A stretch of DNA of 64,000 bases from assembly GCA_003240695.1 (NCBI GenBank), contig QFNC01000001.1:62001-126000 (forward strand), in the 5' to 3' direction. Position numbers and translations under genes: made by a program. The DNA comes from Pseudoxanthomonas suwonensis. Its GTDB lineage: Bacteria; Pseudomonadota; Gammaproteobacteria; Xanthomonadales; Xanthomonadaceae. The notes below the pieces were generated by a model. It searched no databases. It worked only from the letters and a program-made list of their open reading frames with translations, and had not been told where the DNA came from. Shown here piece after piece: positions 45,970-53,636 of the stretch; positions within the stretch are counted from its first letter, which is position 1; every line of letters starts with the position of its first letter.

Positions 45970-46725
45970 ATGAGCACCGAATCCGCCATCGAATGGACCG
46001 AGCGCACCTGGAACCCGATGACCGGCTGCACCAAGGTGTCGCCCGGATGCAAACACTGCTATGCCGAAACCATGGCCCGCCGGCTGCAGGCCATGGGCGC
46101 ACCTGGGTATGAAAACGGCTTTCGCCTGGCCCTGCACCCGCAGCGCCTGCAGCAGCCGCTTCTGCGGAAAAAGCCAACCACCTGGTTCGTCAATTCCATG
46201 AGCGACCTGTTCCACAGCCAGGTGCCGGATGCGTTTCTGGATGCGGTGTTCAACGTCATCCAGGACACCCCGCAACACACCTACCAGATCCTCACCAAGC
46301 GGGCGGACCGGCTGCCGCGCTACTTTTCCGGCCGGTCGTGCCCGCGCAACGTGTGGCTGGGCGTGTCGGTGGAAAACCGCCGCCACGGCGTGCCGCGCAT
46401 CGACCATCTGCGCGCCGTGGATGCGCGCATCCGTTTCCTGTCGGTGGAGCCGCTGCTGGAGGATGTCGGCCCGCTGGACCTGTCTGGCATCCATTGGGTC
46501 ATCGTGGGGGGTGAAAGCGGCCCCAGGGCGCGGCCCATGGCCCCGGAATGGGCCGATGCCGTGCGCCGCCAATGCCAGCAGGCCGGCGTGGCGTTCTTCT
46601 TCAAGCAGTGGGGCATGTGGGGTGCCGACGGCGTGCGCCGCAGCAAGAAGGCCAACGGCCGCAAGCTGGCCGGGCGCACCTGGGACCAGTACCCGCCGTC
46701 AGGCGATCACGTTTTCGCGCCGTAG
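45970..46725 (+). CDS. DUF5131 / Gp37-Gp68 three-Cys-motif protein
   Basis: The 251-residue product has the motif Cys20-x6-Cys27-x2-Cys30 in 'MTGCTKVSPGCKHCYAE', then 'TTWFVNSMSDLFH', 'YQILTKRADRL', 'VWLGVSVENRRHGVPRIDHL', 'RFLSVEPLLEDVG' and 'WVIVGGESGPRARPM', the family order for phage Gp37/Gp68 (DUF5131), which looks like a radical-SAM-type barrel. No function is established. Its known genomic partner is TcmP, which is encoded on the opposite strand and overlaps its last 27 bases. It starts about 60 bases right of the OL operator. Confidence 0.85.
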   Translation: MSTESAIEWTERTWNPMTGCTKVSPGCKHCYAETMARRLQAMGAPGYENGFRLALHPQRLQQPLLRKKPTTWFVNSMSDLFHSQVPDAFLDAVFNVIQDTPQHTYQILTKRADRLPRYFSGRSCPRNVWLGVSVENRRHGVPRIDHLRAVDARIRFLSVEPLLEDVGPLDLSGIHWVIVGGESGPRARPMAPEWADAVRRQCQQAGVAFFFKQWGMWGADGVRRSKKANGRKLAGRTWDQYPPSGDHVFAP

Positions 46726-47556
46726 CTTGGTGCGCACGCCCGCAACGAACTTGCTTGCCAGCGCGATGGCGGTTTTCGACCGGTTTCCCATCATGAAGTA
46801 CAGCGAATACAGGGCCGCGCCGCCATGCCGGCTGCCGCTGTGCCCGGTGCGCAGCACGGCCACTTCCTCCACGTAGGGAAAGGCCGTGGCAAACCGGGCC
46901 GACAGCCAGGGCCGAACCTGGTCCAGCTGCTTGCGTTCCAGCGGGGCACTGGCGCCGAACAGGTCGTCCACTGGGTGGCTGTGGTACAGCTCCGTGCGCC
47001 AGGCCGGCGTGCCGAGCAGGGTGTCCAGCGCCCGGTCTTTCGCGTCGTCGCGGGCATCCGGGCTGCGGGCCATCTGCCGCAGCAGGCCGTTCAGCGGAAA
47101 CAGGTACCACACGTCGATGCCTTCGGTGCCGCTGATGGCCAGCAACGTGTGCCACTGCAGTGCCAGTCCGTAGGGGTCCAGAAACACCACCGCCCGCTGG
47201 TTGCGGCCCCAGCCGCGGCACAGCTGCTGCAGTTCTGCATTGGCGTCGCCATGGATCACGCTGATGTCCGCCTGCGGAAAGTCGCGACGCAGTGCCTGCA
47301 GCTGACTGGCGTGGCGCTTTTTCAGGTCGATGAAGGTGTACCGGTCGAACCCGCCTATGCCCAGTGCGATGCGGGCCGAGCCGTCGTGCTCGTGGCCGCC
47401 GGCCTTGTGGGTGAAGCGGCCATTGCCGGCAAACGCGTCGATGTAGTGCTTGTGGAACGGCTGGTTGGCCATGCCCTTGGTGTAGATGCTCAGGTATTCG
47501 GACAGCGCAGCCAGCTTGGCATTAGTCCATTGCCCTCCGAAACGATGATCCATCAA
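46699..47556 (-). CDS. tcmP: Three-Cys-motif partner protein TcmP
   Basis: TcmP is the named partner of DUF5131-type proteins. The 285-residue product begins with a helical segment ('QWTNAKLAALSEYLSIYTKG'), then has 'IDAFAGNGRF' (residues 39-48), like SAM-binding motif I, and 'VVFLDPYGLALQW' with Asp-Pro-Tyr-Gly at 127-130, like motif IV of N-methylases. It may thus be a methyltransferase-like enzyme. It is read in the same direction as CI, overlapping the stop of the gene at 47553 by four bases, so it would be expressed in the lysogen. Pairing with DUF5131 is conserved in many genomes, but the substrate is unknown. Confidence 0.85.
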   Translation of the reverse strand: MMDHRFGGQWTNAKLAALSEYLSIYTKGMANQPFHKHYIDAFAGNGRFTHKAGGHEHDGSARIALGIGGFDRYTFIDLKKRHASQLQALRRDFPQADISVIHGDANAELQQLCRGWGRNQRAVVFLDPYGLALQWHTLLAISGTEGIDVWYLFPLNGLLRQMARSPDARDDAKDRALDTLLGTPAWRTELYHSHPVDDLFGASAPLERKQLDQVRPWLSARFATAFPYVEEVAVLRTGHSGSRHGGAALYSLYFMMGNRSKTAIALASKFVAGVRTKLRRENVIA

Positions 47557-48083
47557 ATGATTCCTCTCTCTCCAAGTCGTGCTGAAGCTGTTTTATAGGC
47601 ATATGTGAGCATGGATGCGGTGCGACTGTAAACACCATAGGCATCATCAGGCTTTCCGAACGTGTCAAGATTGCTTCTCTTGAATTCCTTTTCTGTAGAT
47701 GTTACGAACTTCCTATCTCGCATGAGTTCAAACGCGATTTCCGCAATGGCGCCATCGCTTTTTATCATTTCTGGCGACCCGGTTTTCTCAAGACTCAGGT
47801 ACACTCGGTATACATACCAGTGGCACATGTCGAAGGTCCGATTTCCGACAATCAATGACGATTTGATGCAGCTCAGAACAAGATCTCGATAGTAGCTGTC
47901 AAGTCGCCTTATCCCGAAGTACTTCGCCTGCTCCAGCACAGCATCGTCCGCTAGGATGTCCTGCTTTGGGTCCAGCGTGGTCCGGATCTTGTTTGATAGC
48001 GACTCCACGGTATCTTCATCTGAAACATGAATTCCTAGCGTGGTTGCATAGGCGATTTGTGCTTCTGTCGCTGGGTATGTCAT
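47553..48083 (-). CDS. Hypothetical protein between CI and TcmP
   Basis: The 176-residue soluble product starts 'MTYPATEAQIAYATTLGIHV', a short helical pattern (PATxxQIxYAxxLGI) also found in other proteins as a small N-terminal domain, followed by mostly helical sequence ('YYRDLVLSCIKSSLIVGN', 'CHWYVYRVYLSLEK'). I know no family. It starts seven bases after the CI stop and overlaps TcmP by four bases, so the three form one operon. Its DNA is visibly more AT-rich than its neighbours, suggesting recent acquisition. Confidence 0.65.
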   Translation of the reverse strand: MTYPATEAQIAYATTLGIHVSDEDTVESLSNKIRTTLDPKQDILADDAVLEQAKYFGIRRLDSYYRDLVLSCIKSSLIVGNRTFDMCHWYVYRVYLSLEKTGSPEMIKSDGAIAEIAFELMRDRKFVTSTEKEFKRSNLDTFGKPDDAYGVYSRTASMLTYAYKTASARLGERGII

Positions 48084-48090
48084 GGCAGGT

Positions 48091-48810
48091 CTACACCCAT
48101 TTCCCAAGCCATCGGACTCGGCCAACCACACTGATAGGGCTGCGTGGATCGTCCATCCGCCGCGGGCAGCGCCAGTGGTGGTCGCCGTGCGGGTTCAGTG
48201 CACGGAAGGTCACGATGGCGCTATCGCCGTAGCCGATCACCTCGCACTGCTTCACGCTGATGGCATCGTGCACGCCGACGCCGGGCAGCTGCACCACGTA
48301 CAGTTCGCCATGCTGTGGCCGGGTGTCGCCTTGGTCGAACAGTACCGCATCGCCCGCCCCGATCACCGGTTCCATGCTGTCGCCTCGGCCGTACAGCACC
48401 GACAGCGGCTTGCCCAGCAGGTGCTTCCGGCGCAGACTTTCGCGGCGGAACTTCAGGCTATGGGTCTCGGCGTACTCGTCGGCTTCCTCGCCGTCGCTCA
48501 GGCCCACGGCGGCGCTGAATGCAAGGATGTCAGTATGCTCGCTGTCTGCGCCCGCACGATGATGTGCATCTGCCTGATCGTCCGTGATGACAGGCTGGTC
48601 CAGCCAACCGTGAGGCTTTCCGCCGATCTTCTCGATTCGCCTGGCGCTTGTGGTACTGATGTTGCGGTTGCCTTGTTTCCCAGTCCCAAGCCATTGATTC
48701 AGCTGGACCGTGCTTTTGTTGATCGTTCTCGCCAAGGCAGCCTGATTCCCGCCATGTTCGTCGATCCATAGCTGCAGACGCAGGCGCCTAGTTTCGTTGA
48801 TCGTGGCCAT
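48091..48810 (-). CDS. CI-type phage repressor (S24 family)
   Basis: The 239-residue repressor keeps the prophage silent. The N-terminal helix-turn-helix includes 'GNQAALARTINKSTVQLNQW', and the C-terminal S24/LexA-like peptidase domain has Ser145 in 'YGRGDSMEPVIGAGD' and Lys187 in 'DAISVKQCE', so it should be inducible by RecA. The ATG at 48810 is preferred because it starts the conserved 'MATINETRRLRL' helix. Its likely operators are the ATGCTTGAC half-sites at 48833, 48855 and 45900. The downstream genes 47553 and tcmP share its transcript. Confidence 0.92.
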   Translation of the reverse strand: MATINETRRLRLQLWIDEHGGNQAALARTINKSTVQLNQWLGTGKQGNRNISTTSARRIEKIGGKPHGWLDQPVITDDQADAHHRAGADSEHTDILAFSAAVGLSDGEEADEYAETHSLKFRRESLRRKHLLGKPLSVLYGRGDSMEPVIGAGDAVLFDQGDTRPQHGELYVVQLPGVGVHDAISVKQCEVIGYGDSAIVTFRALNPHGDHHWRCPRRMDDPRSPISVVGRVRWLGKWV

Positions 48811-48832
48811 TGCCTTCAGGCTACATCGCATC

Positions 48833-48889
48833 ATGCTTGACTTGGTTCATCGACATGCTTGACGCGGCATTAAACATGTGGCGTAATGT
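48833..48889 (+). promoter_or_regulatory. OR region and rightward promoter
   Basis: Two direct copies of ATGCTTGAC (48833-48841 and 48855-48863) are 22 bases apart, two helical turns, between divergent CI and Cro-like genes. TTGACG (48859-48864) and TAATGT (48884-48889) could form PR, though the 19-base spacing is long. The predicted transcript would start at or next to the Cro ATG. Confidence 0.65.
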
Positions 48890-48894
48890 TCGCC

Positions 48895-49161
48895 ATGAAC
48901 CTATCCAAATACTTCGCGCAAGACTGTTCGAACCGCCGCCGGCTAGCCGCCGCGATAGGCGTGCACAAGATGTACCTATGGCAGATTGGGGCTGGACAGC
49001 GTCGTCCGAGCGCTGAGCTGGCCAAGCGCATCGAGGAAGCCACGCAAGGGGCCGTAACCCGCGCCGAGCTGCGCCCGGACATCTTTGGCGACATGGTGCC
49101 TGCACCGGTCGGGCAGGGCATGCCTGCAGGGAACGATGGCCAGCATCAGGAGGTGGCGTGA
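48895..49161 (+). CDS. Cro-like DNA-binding protein (YdaS type)
   Basis: The 88-residue product contains a lambda-type helix-turn-helix ('RRRLAAAIGVHKMYLWQIG') and 'RPSAELAKRIEEATQGAV', matching YdaS/Cro-like repressors that antagonise CI. The start ATG has no ribosome site in front of it and lies at the predicted transcription start, so the mRNA may be leaderless. It ends at a TGATG overlap with the next gene. Confidence 0.8.
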   Translation: MNLSKYFAQDCSNRRRLAAAIGVHKMYLWQIGAGQRRPSAELAKRIEEATQGAVTRAELRPDIFGDMVPAPVGQGMPAGNDGQHQEVA

Positions 49162-49742
49162 TGTACCTAGCCATCTCCGCTTGCAAGGTGCCGGGCCGCG
49201 GCCTCGTTGGCGTAGGCCAGCAGTGCCTTGGCATCGATGTCGCAGCCGGCCCGCCGGCACCAGGCGGCAAAGTCGGCACTGCGCACTTCGGCCTTGATGG
49301 CCCGGACACCCTGGTGATGCAGGCGCTGCAGGTTCTGCTGCGCAGCGGCTTCCCATTCCCAACTGAAGGTGGATCAATGAACCAGATTGAGCAATCGGCC
49401 GACGACATCCAGGCCAGGCATGACGCATGGGCCAGCCGCCGGCTGTTGCCGGAAGAAGACTCGCTGTTCGTGCGTGGCACTGGGACAAGGCTCCAGTCGG
49501 TGCGCTTCGGCGAGCTGGTCAAGGACGAAGTCGGCGAGTGCTTCACGTACAAGGCCCCTGCGCCGCATGCGGCGGCTGTGCAGCAGTCAGTGCTGCGTCA
49601 GCGAGTGGCCAAGTGGCTTCGCCAGAAATTCCGCCAGCTGCTTGCGCGTTGTCGGTGGAAGGTCGAAGGAAAGCCATCCGAGCCCCGGGTTGCGCAGATA
49701 GATTCTGACCCCGCCGTCCGGAAGGTTGGCAATGGAGAATGA
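49161..49742 (+). CDS. Hypothetical phage protein
   Basis: An AGGAGG ribosome site at 49149-49154 and a TGATG overlap with the Cro-like stop support a start at 49161, giving 193 residues. The first 70 residues are low-complexity Gly/Ala-rich, whereas the part from Met73 ('MNQIEQSADDIQARHDAWAS', 'RFGELVKDEVGECFTYKA') looks more like a folded protein, so an internal start at 49377 is an alternative. The last 150 bases overlap a well-supported gene on the other strand. The antisense of the first 200 bases also reads as protein-like sequence. Confidence in the exact limits is low. Confidence 0.45.
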   Translation: MYLAISACKVPGRGLVGVGQQCLGIDVAAGPPAPGGKVGTAHFGLDGPDTLVMQALQVLLRSGFPFPTEGGSMNQIEQSADDIQARHDAWASRRLLPEEDSLFVRGTGTRLQSVRFGELVKDEVGECFTYKAPAPHAAAVQQSVLRQRVAKWLRQKFRQLLARCRWKVEGKPSEPRVAQIDSDPAVRKVGNGE

Positions 49743-49916
49743 AGGGTTGGGGTGGCTTGACACGTGCGTGTCCAGCCCGAGCAGCGGCTTGTCTTCCGGA
49801 ACGGGCGGATCGACTTGCGCCCTGGCGTCGCCAAGCGCAGTGATGGTGCGCTCCAGTTCCAGCGCATCCATTTCCAGGCTGTGTCCGTGGATCACGACAG
49901 TGGTTGTACGGCGCAT
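49587..49916 (-). CDS. Small hypothetical protein on the minus strand
   Basis: The 109-residue product ('MRRTTTVVIHGHSLEMDALE', 'SIANLPDGGVRIYLRNPGLG', 'DLPPTTRKQLAEFLAKPL') has a beta-strand-rich middle and an amphipathic C-terminal helix of a kind common in small phage proteins. It lies antisense to the 3' end of the previous gene, in an otherwise rightward region, and may be an independently expressed accessory gene. The start is chosen where the protein-like sequence begins; the frame is open upstream. Confidence 0.55.
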   Translation of the reverse strand: MRRTTTVVIHGHSLEMDALELERTITALGDARAQVDPPVPEDKPLLGLDTHVSSHPNPSFSIANLPDGGVRIYLRNPGLGWLSFDLPPTTRKQLAEFLAKPLGHSLTQH

Positions 49917-50078
49917 TGCTGCATACCTCTTCGATCGGCTGAAACCTGAATCCTGCCACATACGCATGGATGAACAGCGCCGCGACGGCGCCTGGTCCGG
50001 TCTGCACGGAGTAGTGGCGAAGCATGGACAGCGGCGGGAACGTGGTGGGTTGCATGGTTTTTTTTTCGCATGTTCCAG

Positions 50079-50119
50079 CCTCTCAACGCCACACAACTTG
50101 GTTGAGAGGTGTTGAGAGG
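50079..50119. promoter_or_regulatory. Operator-like repeats before a CII-type gene
   Basis: CCTCTCAAC (50079-50087) is the inverse of two direct copies of GTTGAGAGG (50101-50109 and 50111-50119). The last copy ends one base before the ATG at 50121. The arrangement suggests a binding site for the encoded regulator or another phage protein. Confidence 0.55.
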
Positions 50120-50120
50120 C

Positions 50121-50504
50121 ATGCATCAGCAGATGGCAATCCCTTCATCCCTGCGCCCAGACGAAGTGATGCGCGAGCGCACCTTGGGCGGGGCCATAGA
50201 GCTGTGCGCCAAGGCCGGCGGCTACGCGCTGGACAAGGAGCTGCAGCTGCAGCTGGGCGTGGACAAGGCCCAGTTCAGCCGCTGGATGAGCGGCCAGGAA
50301 GGCGTGGTGTGGCCGAAGCTGCAGACCCTGATGGACACCTGCGGCAATGACGCGCCGGTGCTGTGGATGTGCGCACAGCGCGGCTACGACCTGCATGCCA
50401 TGCGGCTGCGGGAAACCGAAACCGAGCGGGAGAACCGGCAGCTGCGCGAGGAAGTGGCCGCGCTGCGCCGGGTGCTGTCGCGGGAGATGACCAATGGCGG
50501 ATGA
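50121..50504 (+). CDS. CII-like transcriptional regulator
   Basis: The 127-residue product has a helix-turn-helix ('ELQLQLGVDKAQFSRWMSG') followed by 'LMDTCGNDAPVLWMCAQRGYDL' (shortened here to its pattern) and a C-terminal leucine-rich helix ('NRQLREEVAALRRVLSREM') that could oligomerise. Position after Cro and before the replication gene matches lambda CII. The start is either 50121 or 50133 ('MAIPSSLRPDEV'). The stop overlaps the next start. Confidence 0.65.
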   Translation: MHQQMAIPSSLRPDEVMRERTLGGAIELCAKAGGYALDKELQLQLGVDKAQFSRWMSGQEGVVWPKLQTLMDTCGNDAPVLWMCAQRGYDLHAMRLRETETERENRQLREEVAALRRVLSREMTNGG

Positions 50505-50724
50505 TGCGGACTGGGCCAGCAGCATGGCCCAGCGTGAGATTGATGCGGCGGTGCGAGCGCATGGCGATCGTGGCGCCAGCACCGGCGCGGCAGCCTGCAT
50601 CGTGGATGGATGCGGCGAGCCGATCAGCGACCTGCGCCGGCAGATGGGGGCACGCCTGTGCCTGGCCTGTGCCAATGCTGCCGAGTCCGCCGAGGTGCAC
50701 ATGCGCACATGGAGACGCTGCTGA
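50494..50724 (+). CDS. TraR/DksA-type zinc-finger protein
   Basis: The 76-residue product matches short phage TraR/DksA proteins: 'REIDAAVRAHGDRG' helix, then the zinc motif 'CIVDGCGEPISDLRRQMG' and 'ARLCLACANAAESAE'. Such proteins enter the RNA polymerase secondary channel and mimic DksA/ppGpp. It overlaps the previous gene by 11 bases and the next by one (TGATG). Confidence 0.85.
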   Translation: MADDADWASSMAQREIDAAVRAHGDRGASTGAAACIVDGCGEPISDLRRQMGARLCLACANAAESAEVHMRTWRRC

Positions 50725-50945
50725 TGGCGATTGCACTCCGTCGGATGCACGGCAGCCGGCATGCGCTGCTGGGCACGCGGCCGGTGAATCCGGCATCTCA
50801 GCGTGGGCTGGCGTGTGCCATTGCTGCATTGATTGCTCCATCGCCTGACGGTGGTGTCCACGCGGACCCGCTGGCACTGATGGAGCAGTGGCGCATGGAA
50901 GACGAGGCGCGCCGCAATGCCCAGCGCGTGCTGCGCTTCCGGTGA
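50724..50945 (+). CDS. Small hypothetical phage protein
   Basis: The 73-residue product ('MAIALRRMHGSRHALLGTRP', 'HADPLALMEQWRMEDEARRN') starts at a TGATG overlap with the TraR-like gene. It is basic and predicted helical, with no recognisable motif. The 200-base gap after it, to 51153, holds the ribosome site of the replication gene and no other convincing gene. Confidence 0.5.
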   Translation: MAIALRRMHGSRHALLGTRPVNPASQRGLACAIAALIAPSPDGGVHADPLALMEQWRMEDEARRNAQRVLRFR

Positions 50946-51153
50946 TCTGCGTGCCCTGTATCCCGGACCCCGTGGTGATGAGAGATGCGGCGCGTGTTGC
51001 GTGCTTTCGTCAAATCATCTGCAAGCATCACAAGTATGAACATTCAGCCAGTGCGCGGGTCCTTCCTGGACTTGGGCAAATGCGGGTAGCGGGGCCGCAA
51101 TTTGCGCCTACACAGTGGGGTCCAAATTCACTGAACGCGCAGGGAGGTGGCGC

Positions 51154-53625
51154 TTGAGCTGGGTCAACTACGATGACGTGGTGGCACAGCTGGCCAGCGC
51201 CGGGCTGCTGGTCGGTGGCCGCGATGCCCTGCGCGTGGACACGCCGAAGCCGGTGCGCTGCAAAACCACCGCCGACGCACGCGAGAAACGCGGCTGGTAC
51301 GCGCTGAAGACCTGGCACGCGCCATGGGGCGACGCGCTGATCGTCGGGTCGTTCGGGGTGTGGCACGGCAACGAACGCAACGCCCAGAAGATCGAGCTGC
51401 CGAAAGACGGCGACGGCAAGGCGCGCAAGCTGTCCGATGCCGACAAGGCCGCATTCCGCAAGATGCAGGCCGATGCGCTGAAGGCGGCCGAGGCCGAACA
51501 GCAAAGGCAGCACGCGAAGGCCGCTGCCAGGGCCAATGCCATGTGGCAGCGGCTGCAGCCGACCGGCGACAGCCAGTACCTGCAGCGCAAGGGCGTGACC
51601 GGCCACGGTCTGCGCTACACGCCAACCGGCTCCGCCGTGGTGCCGCTGCAGGATGCGTGGGGCGCGGTGCACGGGCTGCAGCTGCTGCGCGCCGGCGAGG
51701 TGAAATTGCCTGGCGGACGGACCAAGCCGGCGAAGGAATTCTGGCCGGCTGGGCTGGCAAAGAAAGGACATTTCCACCAGATCGGGATCCCGCGGGACGT
51801 GGTGCTGATCGGCGAGGGATACGCCACCATGGCCAGCGGCCACGACGCGACCAGCCTGCCTGCGGTGGTGGCGTTCGATGCCAACAACCTGCTGCCGGTG
51901 GCCGAGGCCATCCGCAAGCGCTACCGCACGGCGCGCATCCTGTTCCTGGCGGACGACGACGCGCTGGGCAAGTGCCGCCATGCTGACTGCCGCGCACGCG
52001 TGGCGCTGGCGGTGCACCCGAAGGAATGCCCGCAGTGCGGCCGCGAGCATGGATACACCAACACCGGCATCAGCGATGCCAGCACCGCGGCACTGGCGGT
52101 TGGTGGCGGGTGGCTGGCGCCGACATTCCCGGACGAAGCCGAGCGCATCCGCGCCTGGTTGGAAGACGGCACGAAGCTGACCGACTTCAACGACCTGCAC
52201 CAGTCCGCAGGGTTGCACCTGGTCACGCAGCAGGTGGAAGCCAAGCTGCGCGAATTGGGCTGGGCGCAGGCACGGCAACCCGCAGCCGTCACCCCATCCA
52301 CGGGGGCGGGGAATGGCGATGCCGGTGTGCTGAAGCCGATCGCAACGCTGCCAGAATTGATGGACCGCTACTCGCTGATCTACGGTGGCGGCGGCACGGT
52401 GTTCGACCACCAGGAGCATGTGCGGCTGACGCTGTCCGACATGCGTGACGGGTGCATTCGGCGCGAGCTTCACCGCGACTGGATGGAGTCGCCAGAGCGG
52501 CGCATCGTGCGCATGGAAAACGTGGGATTCGACCCGGCCGGCGACGATCCCAACATCACCTGCAACATGTGGGGCGGATGGCCTACCACGCCGGTGCCGG
52601 GCAGCTGCGAAAAGCTGCTGGACATCCTGCGGTATCTGTGCAGCGGCGAAGGGCCACGCAGCGCGGCGCTGTACCAGTGGGTGCTGAAGTGGCTGGCGTA
52701 CCCGATACAGCACCCGGGCGCAAAGATGAAAACGGCACTGGTGGTGCACGGCCCGCAAGGCGCCGGCAAGAACATGATTTTCGAAGCCGTGATGGGCATC
52801 TACGGCAAGTACGGCCGGGTGATCAGCCAGTCGGCCATCGAGGACAAGCACAACGACTGGGCCAGCCGTCGGCTGTTTTTGATCGCGGACGAAGTGGTTG
52901 CCAGAAGCGAGATGTTCCACATCAAGAACGAGCTGAAGGGGCTGATTACCGGAGACTGGATCCGCATCAACCCGAAGCACATGCAGGCGCACGAGGAACG
53001 CAACCACTGCAACCTGGTGTTCCTCTCGAACGAGGCGATGCCTGTCGTGATCGAGGAAGACGACCGCCGGCACTGCGTGATCTGGACGCCGCCGCTGAAG
53101 GACCGCGCCTTCTATGCTGCCGCTGCAGCTGAAATCGCCAACGGCGGCATCGCGGCGCTGCACGACTACCTGCTGCATCTGCCGCTGGAGGATTTCCATC
53201 CTGCATCGTTGCCTCCAATGACGGAAGCGAAGGCGGAGCTGATTGCACTTGGCATGGACCATCCGACCGCCTTCTGGGACGAATGCGTGATGGGTGAAGT
53301 TGGCGAGTGCACGCCAATGGTGGGAGCGGCCAGCGACTGGTACGAGTTGTATCGAGGCTGGTGCCAGAAGAAGGGGCACAGCAGGCCAGTGCCGATGACC
53401 AAGTTCATCAACCAGATTTCACGAAAGCGCCAAGCCCAGTCGCTGCGAAAGCGGTACCTGGACGGTCAGTCGGTGGTGTATCGATCGGTGATCGTCCCGG
53501 CGCATGTCACGTTCCCGCCTGATGAGGATGAGCGTGGATGGATCACCGAACAGGTGGAAAAGTTCGCAGGTCGCGTTCGCTCGTACCTCGGGTTGAGCAG
53601 CAGATATGCGGGAGCAGCAGAATGA
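51154..53625 (+). CDS. Primase/helicase replication protein (P4 alpha-like)
   Basis: The 823-residue protein probably initiates phage DNA replication. The N-terminal part has a Toprim-type primase region ('VLIGEGYATMASGHDATSLP', 'ILFLADDDALGKC') with a zinc module ('HPKECPQCGREHGY'). The C-terminal part is a superfamily 3-like helicase with Walker A 'VVHGPQGAGKNMIFE' and the DUF5906 region 'LFLIADEVVARSEMF'. The start is set to TTG at 51154 because a strong GGGAGGTGG ribosome site lies just upstream; an in-frame GTG at 51115 has none. Iteron-like repeats follow directly. Confidence 0.85.
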   Translation: MSWVNYDDVVAQLASAGLLVGGRDALRVDTPKPVRCKTTADAREKRGWYALKTWHAPWGDALIVGSFGVWHGNERNAQKIELPKDGDGKARKLSDADKAAFRKMQADALKAAEAEQQRQHAKAAARANAMWQRLQPTGDSQYLQRKGVTGHGLRYTPTGSAVVPLQDAWGAVHGLQLLRAGEVKLPGGRTKPAKEFWPAGLAKKGHFHQIGIPRDVVLIGEGYATMASGHDATSLPAVVAFDANNLLPVAEAIRKRYRTARILFLADDDALGKCRHADCRARVALAVHPKECPQCGREHGYTNTGISDASTAALAVGGGWLAPTFPDEAERIRAWLEDGTKLTDFNDLHQSAGLHLVTQQVEAKLRELGWAQARQPAAVTPSTGAGNGDAGVLKPIATLPELMDRYSLIYGGGGTVFDHQEHVRLTLSDMRDGCIRRELHRDWMESPERRIVRMENVGFDPAGDDPNITCNMWGGWPTTPVPGSCEKLLDILRYLCSGEGPRSAALYQWVLKWLAYPIQHPGAKMKTALVVHGPQGAGKNMIFEAVMGIYGKYGRVISQSAIEDKHNDWASRRLFLIADEVVARSEMFHIKNELKGLITGDWIRINPKHMQAHEERNHCNLVFLSNEAMPVVIEEDDRRHCVIWTPPLKDRAFYAAAAAEIANGGIAALHDYLLHLPLEDFHPASLPPMTEAKAELIALGMDHPTAFWDECVMGEVGECTPMVGAASDWYELYRGWCQKKGHSRPVPMTKFINQISRKRQAQSLRKRYLDGQSVVYRSVIVPAHVTFPPDEDERGWITEQVEKFAGRVRSYLGLSSRYAGAAE

Positions 53626-53636
53626 CGCAATACGCT

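Noticed and set aside
38200..50000. Search for a phage or integron integrase
   Set aside because: No tyrosine-recombinase catalytic pattern (Arg...His-x-x-Arg...Tyr) was found in any plausible gene; the phage integrase is presumed to lie beyond the window.
51040..51093. 17-codon ORF in the gap before the replication gene
   Set aside because: It has no ribosome site or overlap with a neighbour, and is too short to support.
51028..53379. 783-codon minus-strand open frame
   Set aside because: It is antisense to the replication protein, which has clear motifs and a strong ribosome site; the reverse frame shows no family pattern.
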